Shown: piece by piece, positions 55,451-64,000 of the stretch
Numbering within the stretch: position 1 is the first letter of the stretch
Layout: each line of letters begins with the position of its first letter
Source of the DNA: Andrena cerasifolii
Lineage: Eukaryota; Arthropoda; Insecta; Hymenoptera; Andrenidae
NCBI RefSeq assembly: GCF_050908995.1
Contig: NC_135122.1
Location: forward strand, 15,478,501-15,542,500
Reading direction: 5' to 3'
Length of the DNA: 64,000 nucleotides
Translations under genes and position numbers: made by a program
The notes under the pieces: model-generated
Databases searched by the model: none
What the model was told of the DNA's origin: nothing
Seen by the model: only the letters and a program-made list of their open reading frames with translations

Positions 55451-56032
55451 GCTTTGACACGGTCCGAGGGGATTAATTTCGGGGGCAATCGCGAGTACAA
55501 AGGGTTAAGTTCCCGAGGAAGGCTCAAGCTTCAGCTGGAGGAATCGAGATCCGTTTCAGGAGGGTACGTGCGCGTCGCGCACTGGTCGGAGATGAGAAGG
55601 CACGGGGGGTAGCTCGACGTCCTCGAGCGGCGATACGCGGATTGGAAGACGTCCAAGTCCGTCGCGTCAGAATCTACTCGAAACAAAGGGGAACCGTCGA
55701 TCGACGATCGAGAGAAGGACGCGACATGTTCGTCGAGGATTTCGTCAAGGTCCGCAGGGTCGCGACCGTGCCACAAGGATAGGGACAAACGGACGAACGA
55801 GGGATGACGAAACCAGCGGCGGGGCACGGGGAAAAAAGAAGGGAGAAAAAGAAGACGAGACACCAGGGAAGCAAGGAAAAAGGGGTGGGCCGTCTTGGAG
55901 GCCTACCACTCCATCCTCTCCGTCGTCAGGATTTTCCGCTTGCTTCCTTTCGAGCCACGGGCCCTTTCCTCTTGCTCCTACCGATAAACCGAATTCGAAT
56001 ACGAACTTTCACCACTCGTCGTATCGAGATCC

Positions 56033-56080
56033 CTCTCTCTCGCTCTCTCCCTCTCTCTCTCTCTCTCCCTCTCTCCCTCT
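56033..56080. repeat. (CT)n-rich tract
   Basis: CT/CCCT repeats, nearly pure over about 48 bp. Confidence -1.
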
Positions 56081-56505
56081 GCTCGGTGCTCTCCTCCCGT
56101 GGATCGGCTCGATTGTTGGATCGTGGATCGCGGGCCCCGGCGCGGCGCGGTGTCACCGGTTAGAAACGGTGGTAGTCATCCGGGTGTCAGCCGATCCTGT
56201 CTCTCTCGCCGTCTCAACTGACCCGCGAGTTCCTATCGATACACGGCCCCCGCGTGTGTGGCCACCGAACACCTCCTCGGACGCACGCGACCAACCGAAG
56301 TCGTTTCGCAGCCGCGGTAAGCCGGCGTTTCGCACTTTTGCGAGCTCTCTCTCCCTCTGCGCGTTTGCCTCTCGCCAAGGCACGGGAGAAAAGCCGGCTG
56401 ACGAACTACTGGGTGCTTGGACGTGAATAAAAAGCAAGAGAAACGAGAGGGAGGGAGCTAGAGTAATGACAGAGAGTGGAGATTGATAGACAGATAGAGA
56501 GTGAG

Positions 56506-56546
<41 letters not shown>

Positions 56547-57554
56547 AGAGAAGAGAGAGGGAGGAAAAGAACGACGTTTGTGGTGTAATATTATATATAT
56601 CTGTATGTATATATATATATATATATGTGTGTGTGTATGTATATATATACACGTCGGCGACGGGATTGTAACACTCGGACGCGTATTACGAACGGAATGA
56701 CGAGACGGAGGGCAGAGCGAGAACGGAATCGTGAGAGGCACTGGTCCCACCGTCGCACCGACGACGTTGCGTAGAGCGCCGCGTCGCCGGCAAGACGCCT
56801 CGTCCGGTAGAAGGGGTTGCCAGAGCGCAGGCGCCCGACCTGATCGGGTCGATAGTCCGCAACGTTACTCCCTGTTCTCTTCCCTCCCAACCCCACCACC
56901 CACTTCCCTATTACCCTCCCTCCTTTCCCTGCCTCTCCGTCCATCTACTTTACACGGTCTTTCCCGCTGGATTCTCTCCGTCCGTCTCACTCTCTCTATT
57001 AATCTTTCTCTTGTTCTCCTTCTCTTTCCTGTCCGTTTTCCACGATCTTTCCCCATTCACTTGTTCTCTCCCTCTATCCTTCTCCGCCACCCTCGCATCG
57101 AGCGTGGACACTCCGCCTGTTTTTCACGATCCTCGCGGTCCTTCTTCTCCACCCAGACGTGTCTCTCCTTCGCCGTCCCGATCATTCCCGTCGAATTTAT
57201 CGATAAAGGTGTACACCCTTCTAGGCTCTGCCTTTAGTTCGCACACGTAGCTCTACCTTTCTCGAGCTCGCTCCCTTCGCGCGATCCATTCCCTTCCTCT
57301 TTCTCTGTCTTCGGCGGTCCGACACCCCCCTGCCACTCTCCCTCTCCGTCTCCCTCTGTTTTCTTTGCAGTGGCTAACGCGTGCTCCTACCCTCTGTCAG
57401 TTCAGCCTCGCCGTCTCTGCCCTGACGTAGTTACGTCTTTCTCCCTTCGAGCTTCATCCCTCCCTTTGGATCAAACCCCCGGGTGCCTTCCTTCCATTCT
57501 CTCTTGACTCGCTCGCTTCGGGACTGTCGTCGGTTTTCTGTAACGTTTCCCCCA
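56080..57554 (+). other. Possible divergent plus-strand 5' exon(s), non-coding
   Basis: Pyrimidine-rich plus-strand sequence typical of insect 5' UTRs, with two good donor-like sites: CAGCCGCG|GTAAGC after 56,315 and CCCCCAG|GTACGT after 57,555. No credible coding frame starts here. It could be the first exon(s) of a gene diverging from MDM1 with its coding part beyond the window, or only promoter sequence. Transcript evidence would decide. Low confidence. Confidence -1.
56470..56655. repeat. GA, GATA, TA and TG microsatellite cluster
   Basis: Imperfect AGATAGAT sequence, then a pure AG run (about 56,514-56,542), then TATATA, TATGTA and GTGTGT runs (56,591-56,650). Highly repetitive and probably unstable. 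Confidence -1.
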
Positions 57555-60500
57555 GGTACGTACATTCTCGGATCCCGTTTGCGCCCTCGCCATTGGCATG
57601 GTTTAAACAAAAGTTCGTTATTCAGCCTCGATAATGCGTAGCTAAGACACCGCGGAGCCCGGTCCTCTGTAGTCGCCATGGCGACGGAGTGACAAGGAAC
57701 TTGTCCCGTTCTGTTGTGGTCATCACCGAGAATATTCCGTCAGCATTACAAACGTCGCCTCTGCTCCACGCCCATACCACCCGCAATCATCATCAATATC
57801 TCCAATATCTTTATTCCCCATCCCTCGACCCTCGTTTATCGCGAGGCTACCTTCCCCCGAAATATCCCATGGCACAGTCCCCCTTTGTCCTTTGTCGCGT
57901 GGAGCCGCTCCACGGTCTCCTCGCAACTTCTACCCTCCGCGGGGGACAAGTCCCGCCTAACCCATCCCCTGCATTCCCATCCGCTTTATCGCGAAATTCC
58001 TCGATACGAACGCGAATAAGAGCAAGAGGACTGCTATTCGCCGACGTGTTTTCTCGCTCGGGAACAGGAGACGCGATTTCCTTGGCGAAATTCACCCCCC
58101 GTCTCGCGACTTCCTTCTTTTTCCACGCTTCCTTTGCTCCCACCCTCCTGGCTGTATTTCCCTCTCTGTTCGCTACCCCCTAGCCCCTGCTCGCGTTACG
58201 TGGCACCCGATCGCTCGTCCTTCTCCGTCTCTCGGTCGTTAGTCGTCCTGTTCGCGTAGCAGGCGCCACGATGTCGAGCCAGCGTCGCGACGCTGCTAAC
58301 CTTCCTGCGGTGGTCGCGGACACAGCCGCGCTATAGGCGCTCCTGCGGCAGTGCCCAGTGCCGAAATCTGGAATGGAGCTCGCGGGATCCCGCACCCCTT
58401 CCGAACCGCCGATGCGATACGTCTGCTGGAGAAGCTCGGTACACTTGTTCAATTGCAAATAACGAGGCAGCTTCTCCTTCGCTGGCCACGACTAACGAGT
58501 CTGCTTCTCCGGCCGAAACAGGGGGCCAGGTTCTGGGTCTAGATTGCGTCTAGATGGGACGCGTACCTTCGGCTCGGGTTCGTTTGAGGGAAAAGGGTAC
58601 GTCTAATCATTCGGTGGAGTGGTCGTAGCTTGGGTAATCCCAAATGCCGTTGCCGGCTGACTAGTTCGCGTAGTTTGCAGTTATTACCTATCGAGAAGCT
58701 GACGAGGTAGTTCTAAGATTGATGTCCCTGCTGCCTTCTGAGTCATCAAAGGCCATCGTTTTATTAAGTCATTGCTGCGACTGTACTTCTAGGAATCTAG
58801 GTGCTATTAGATTCTAGGGGACTGAAAATGGGAAAGGAAGAAAGTGTGCGTTTCGTCGTGAGCCTTTTAGTGGAACCTGTCGTAGCCGCGGCACAGTGGT
58901 TCCAAAGTACCTTTTTGTGGACAAAATTCCGTATCTCAGTGAATTCTTAACCGATTTTTATCTTTTTCTGCTCGTTTTGTCGGGGATTAAATTTGCTAAA
59001 ATGTCAAACAGTAGTTTTCCTAAATTTTCTTTAGGGATTAAAAAAAAAATTCTGAACTCTTGGTCCCGAAACAACGAGTTTATTAACCAGTTTTTTTCAT
59101 TTAGTTTTCTTTTTCAAGTGCAACAGACGGAGTTGGCCATTGGGACCTCAAAATCGAAACTAAAGGATCCGATGATATTAATAAATTATGCATTATATCC
59201 TCATTTGTCGAAAACCTCGAACAGTTTCTGGTATTAAATTGCCGGAATCTTTTAAAATCTTTGTGCCTAGATTCCCATTTTGAAAAATCACTCTTCAATT
59301 GGTAAATATTTGAGGGAGAACTTGCTAAAAATGCCGCCTTGCACGGAGGTGTCGCGACAATTGTGCTCCGCGTCCAATGCCAATAGATGTGGCGCAGAGA
59401 TTAAAAAGCGAGTGGACTGCGCACCCTGAAACACCGAAAGAAACCATCCCCCTGGAACACCGCAGACATTTTACAGAGCAGTCCCCCGACCTCTGCCCCG
59501 CGACCTCCGGTATGTTTCTGCTTGCGCCGCCAAGCAGGGACAATGGGCAAACGAAGCGAATTGCCAGCCAGGCGAGCAAGTTTCGGAAACGCAGCCCCCG
59601 CGACGGCTCGGGGGACGCAGATTTTTCGAATATATTCGGCCGTTGCGCGAATTGAAAGAGGAGCGGGGCACGCTCGAGGTACTCTGGCGAGCATCGTCTC
59701 GATGTTACGAGAAAAATGGGAATATTCGGTTCGCTTTTGGCCGAGCAGCATCCCGAGTTCCGCTCGCTCACAGTAGCTGCCCACGGGTGGCTGACCTTCG
59801 CGTTTAACACTTCGTACCTGGCCCAGTTTCCAAAAATCTGCTCCCTCTGGAATTTCATTCAGATCCAAGGTATCACTTTGGTCTAATTAGTCGAATGCTC
59901 GAGGCCCTGGAGGAGTCGTCCTTTTACGAAAAGCTCCAGCTGAATCGCTGACCCAGGGACGACCCCTGCCGCGGCAGGATAATGAGGGGTCGTAAAAGAC
60001 AATCCTTTCGGTGTAATCTTAATAGCTGGAGAAGCAACGCAGTCGTGAATTAAGATAGACGATTTTAATTATTGAGCGAAGCGGTCGAAAGGGACACCCC
60101 TATTTCGAATCGCTCAGGTGTCCAGCATGGCATCGGAGGGTCCGTTTGGATGGAGGTGGAGGTTATTGAGAGCACCGCGCCCAAAATCACATATCGACAG
60201 CCGTGAATGGTCCCCTCGAAATCGTGGAAGGAGGAAAACAATGCTCCCTTTCCACGATCACCTTGAAGGAGTCAGTTTTACTGAGGTGGTCGGGGATGAA
60301 ACAACCGCGCGAACGAACGCTGCATTACCCCGCTCGCGAAGTGTTCTCTGCGGCGTGCGAACGTTTTTCGTTTGATGTATTAATTACTCGCCGGTTAATT
60401 GGGTGAAATAGAGCGATACGAAGGGGCAGTGATGAATTTTGTGGTAGTGAGCATTCCACGATAGTTACACGCCTTTGGAAAAGAGGGCAGGGGAATGGTA

Positions 60501-60767
60501 ATACCTTCTCTCCTAGTTTATATCGATCTCGTATGTGTACTGACAGTTTTGTTTGGAAAACGCCATTAACGGTGCTCTTCGATAGCAAAATTCCATATTT
60601 AACTCCCAAGTAGTTCAAACTTAGCAGGAATAACGTTGTCAGCTATTAACAACCTCTAATTGTAAGCTGAAAATATTTGCAAAGTATTATTGTTATTATT
60701 TTGTGGAGTTTCACGAGCTCAACTCGGTGTATTCTTCTTTTCCTTCTTCTTCTTCCTCTTCTTTTTC

Positions 60768-60818
<51 letters not shown>
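60768..60818. repeat. (TTA)n microsatellite
   Basis: About 17 TTA units preceded by a CTT/CTTC-rich tract (60,733-60,767). Confidence -1.
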
Positions 60819-60820
<2 letters not shown>

Positions 60821-61958
60821 TCCACGAGTAAATCAACTATCAGAGAGTTATTTATGAGTGTTTTCTTGTAGCGTATTACCATTTGACTCTTCTTGATGAA
60901 ATTTTTGCTGGTACACTGGGTGGAGGAAATATAGCTGTAGAGAATCCCGTAGCATACCAAAGTGCCTTCTAGAATCTAGAATCTAAAATCTAGAAACTAG
61001 GGAGACATTCTATATTTTTCCACTTCCGAAAATAAATTTGAATAACGACATTCGCATGCTTGTTCTTCCAAAGCCACCCCTTTACCTTCACCAAATACAT
61101 CAGCAAGCTTCCTCCACCCGCGACACATATCAATTGTAGCACAGTCGTTTCCCCACAAAGCCGCGGAACTTGGCGTCGTGCTTCGCACCCCTCGCGGCTA
61201 AAAGCGTGGACGGCGTTCGTGCGAAGGCGACCCGACGAAAGGGGCGCGATTCGGGCTATTTTTGAGGGGTGATCGCCGAGGATTACGTAACCCCGCGTAA
61301 TACATCCTATTTAGCCGTGGAAACACTTATTTTCGTTGGCGGCAGGGACACGCCTGCCAGCCATTGCCGACTAGCCCGTTTCCATCGACCCGCACCAGCT
61401 TTTCCAGCGACAGTCGCCCGTGGGTCGGACGTAGATGTTCCTCGCCGTGCGTTAAATAACACACGTGACCCAAATAATAGAGGAGGCTCCCGTATCCCAT
61501 CGACCAGTCGATCTGTCGCGCGATATCCCGGCGCCCCCGGCGCTGAGCGACAGCAGGGCAGTGGATCCGTGGATACCAGCTCGCTAAGGAATCGGTGCAC
61601 TTGTGCGCTCGGATCCAAGTGGGGGCTTGTCCGAAGCTTTTAGAAGGGAAGGATTGAGCTGTGCGATGGGAGCAGCAGGGAGGAAAGAAACTTCTTAATG
61701 AACGTGTCTCGTGAGCTAATGCTTCTCGAGGTACTCTCAGTGTTTTCGTACAGAAATCCTTCCGAAGCTTCGCGGCAGGATTAACCAGATCTCAGACCAC
61801 TGTTTGCAAGTTCAGATATAGAAGAGATGTATGTAAGCCCTTATCAACAACACGTGTAATCGACCACGGAGACTAAGCACCTGACAAATAATTACTTCTC
61901 GCGCTTAGCCTGATTAAATTTCATCAGGTACAGGTAATATACCTGCAGGTAGTGTTGC

Positions 61959-62050
61959 TTCTCGAGAATTTCTAGAGAAATTTTGTAATTGCGAATTTCT
62001 TATTTCTCGAGAAATACTATAGTTTCTCGAGAAACTTAAGTCTAGAGAAA
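61959..62050. repeat. Cluster of TCTCGAGA/TCTAGAGA palindromes
   Basis: Five short palindromes or half-palindromes (TTCTCGAGAA, TTTCTAGAGAAA, two TTTCTCGAGAAA, TCTAGAGAAA) occur in about 92 bp of AT-rich sequence. Spacing between TTC and GAA is four bases, so these are not standard heat-shock elements. Function unknown. Confidence -1.
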
Positions 62051-63666
62051 ATATTATAAATCTCATTTATTTTCGTAAATGAATGTGTTACTAGTTAATC
62101 GCGAACGTGTAAACACATCTAAAATTTATAATACATCTTATTAATGACATTAGAACCTATATGAATTCCAATAGAAAATCACAGTACGGAAGATTCGATT
62201 AGGTGCTCTTAAATTCTTATTTAAAAATTTAGAAAAATTGTATACTGAATTAAGTACCTAATGTGTTTCTTGTGGCTATTAAAGAAGAAATATAGAGAAG
62301 AGGAGGTAAGACTATTGTGTCCCGTATAAAATTTTTGCACGATCCAGAATTTCTTCCAAAAGGGTCAAAAGACGCATTTTTTCATTTAACAGCCAAGATA
62401 GATATATATATAAAACGTCAAAATATAACAGTAACAGATTTTGCCACAAAAAAGAAATAGATTCGCTGACGCATTGTGATATTGAAAAATAAAGTTTAAA
62501 ACCAAAAAGTAATGTTTCACTCTGTGTATTCGCTTTTTGGACAAGTGGAAAGGATGAAACCGTTTCTTTTATTCTTAGCGATTCGATGTTTCGCGAATAC
62601 TTGCAAAATCGAGCTGAAACTTCGCACGTTTTCTTTTTATTATTTGGAACTATTCTGGAGGGTGCCCCGAAGAAAATCTTGAAGAAAATTTTTACCAAGA
62701 GTGAATAACAGCTGCCAGTGTTTATATTACAATTTTAATTCAATAAGAAAAACTTACTTTAGGGTATCGAAAAGTTATTAAGGCCACATTTTTATCGTTG
62801 AATAATATTCTTGAGCTTGGAATATCCATTCTACGAGGCACAGCCACCCCGGCCCGAAAATTCGTATTCAGATCGCAAGCGATGCGATTCGAAATCCGCG
62901 AGCGCACGCGCGACAACATAAAGCAATTAAGGTGCGAATTATCGCGGAATACGCGGCGAACGTCACCGTCCGCTGCGAAAGAAATGCACGTTCGGCCGAC
63001 ATGCGAGATTAATACTTACCTGCGGGGATAAATATTCATGAGGCCACGTGTACGTGGCGCGCAAGCCAAAGGATAAAGCGTCGGATTTTATACACACCGT
63101 CGCATCGACTGCTCGCGGCTAGAACGATCTATGCAGGCCAGAATTTCTCGGGATCAGTGCATGCATCTAACGACGGGGTGCACGAGGCTCGGTTCATCGA
63201 ATCGGTTAGCGTACACCCTGTATAATAGTATGTCTAACGCATAGGATGCAACTGATGAAAATTTCACGGGGAAATGGAGTTGAAAGCGTTACCTTTACGG
63301 AAGCCTTGGCGCGGCTATACGTAGGAACGAATCGAGTATGCTAATTAAATTAATTGCCAGTGGATTTTCCTTTCTACGCATATAGACTGCTGTTCGTAAG
63401 TGTTAGCGCACCTGTTGTATTTGTAAAAAATCAGGGGTGGATTTTGAGATTTGGCGCCCCTAGGTTAACAAGCGCCTGCCGCTCTTTCTGCGAAATATCG
63501 TGAAATATTTTAATTTAAAAGAGTCGAGACAATTTTCAAATTAATTCGATATGACAACTCACGTGTGAGTTATTGGTAATTTACTATGTGAAAAGAAAGG
63601 GAATTGTTTTTAAAGTTGTCGCTAACTGTTGTGCTTCAACTCTTTCCAATTTCGTTGGTTCAAAAT

Positions 63667-64000
63667 ATGTCGCTACCCAAAATTTTATGCTTCCGAAAAT
63701 TTATCGCTCCCAAAAATTTGGTGCTCCCCAAAATTTGCCACTACCCAAAATTTATAGCTTTCGAAAATTTGCCGCTCCCCAAAATTGAACGCTCCCAAAA
63801 AATTTGGTGCCCCCCAAAATTGAACGTTCCCAAAAATCTGGTGCTCCCCAAAATTTGCCACTACCCAAAATTTATAGCTTTCGAAAATTTGCCGCTCCCC
63901 AAAATTGAACGCTCCCAAAAAATTTGGTGCTCCCCAAAATTGAACGTTCCCAAAAATCTGGTGCTCCCCAAAATTTGCCACTACCCAAAATTTATAGCTT
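63667..64000. repeat. Tandem array, 120-bp higher-order period of about 20-bp monomers
   Basis: Monomers of the form GCTCCCCAAAATTTGCC, GCTCCCAAAAAATTTGG and AACGTTCCCAAAAATCTGG, each about 20 bp, are arranged in a six-monomer unit. GTGCTCCCCAAAATTTGCCA recurs at 63,721, 63,841 and 63,961, an exact 120-bp period. The array continues past the window edge. Because 120 is divisible by three, it keeps a long minus-strand frame (ANFGEHQIFG-type repeats), which I regard as incidental. Confidence -1.

Larger units (their letters stand above)
58300..64000. other. Flank with no supported gene
   Basis: Mixed CpG-rich patches (58,200-58,560, 59,330-59,800, 61,140-61,640) and AT-rich sequence. The open frames on both strands in the patches (longest 59,325-59,868 minus) have no recognisable domains and overlap other open frames, so I leave them out. 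It contains the TTA microsatellite, a TCTCGAGA palindrome cluster (61,959-62,050), a solo Tc1-like end (63,397) and the terminal tandem array. Confidence -1.

Noticed and set aside
59325..59868. 177-codon minus-strand open frame
   Set aside because: It overlaps other open frames on both strands in a GC-rich patch, and its composition and lack of motifs suggest a chance frame.
61959..62050. Heat-shock element cluster
   Set aside because: TTC and GAA triplets are four bases apart rather than two, so the standard element pattern is not met.
63685..63981. 98-codon minus-strand frame with ANFGEHQIFG repeats
   Set aside because: It arises from the 120-bp tandem array, whose period is divisible by three; the repeat explains the open frame.
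1..64000. tRNA, rRNA or CRISPR features
   Set aside because: I looked for tRNA T-arm patterns (GGTTCGANTCC), rRNA-like conserved stretches and regularly spaced short repeats with unique spacers, and saw none. The regular repeats present are continuous tandem arrays without spacers.

Overview
The window looks like nuclear DNA from an insect, most probably a hymenopteran (bee, wasp or ant group). This is inferred from split genes with GT-AG introns, AT-rich intronic stretches mixed with CpG-rich islands, many microsatellites, and short DNA-transposon derivatives. There are no operons, bacterial-type genes, CRISPR arrays or recognisable RNA genes.

One protein-coding gene can be assembled. It lies on the minus strand from 54,568 (start codon) down to 4,490 (stop codon), about 50 kb, in 15 coding exons. 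I built it by hand from splice sites and reading-phase agreement. The 15 exons sum to 2,637 nt, exactly 879 codons including the stop, giving a predicted 878-residue protein. It is recognisable as the MDM1 family (mouse double minute 1 nuclear protein, a centriole and microtubule-binding protein). The evidence is two [S/T]EYxxxFxW-type motifs (SEYRSTYTW in exon 2, TEYRLQFAW in exon 5), an ELRRLADEYK segment (exon 7), a HHLDRTTGVGDGALLPSP segment across exons 8-9, and a C-terminus RSAAS...KARNRFDKFWGKG (exon 15). Human MDM1, as I recall it, has matching segments in the same order. The weakest join is the exit from exon 9. Its best phase-matched donor is poor, and reading through gives an in-frame stop.

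Layout: 1-4,489 is the downstream flank and probable 3' UTR, rich in microsatellites. 4,490-19,822 holds the compact part of the gene (exons 15 to 4). 19,823-34,257 has two long introns around the 60-nt exon 3. 34,258-34,363 is exon 2. 34,364-54,553 is a 20-kb first intron. 54,554-54,568 is the 15-nt coding part of exon 1. 54,569-about 58,300 is a CpG-rich and pyrimidine-rich promoter-like region with possible plus-strand splice donors, which could be the start of a divergent gene. 58,300-64,000 has no supported gene and ends in a 120-bp-period tandem array running off the window.

The introns carry many non-autonomous elements. They include a TTAA-flanked MITE and a longer relative, a hAT-like MITE with a near-perfect 8-bp target duplication, a Tc1/mariner-like MITE, a 1-kb foldback element with a 5-bp duplication, a foldback element with an expanded 23-bp repeat in one arm, a dimeric higher-order tandem array that fills an intron, and a near-perfect 38-39 bp hairpin. 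I found no convincing new multi-gene system. The most interesting items are the fragmented MDM1 gene itself, its candidate isoform-generating sites, and the foldback/tandem structures.
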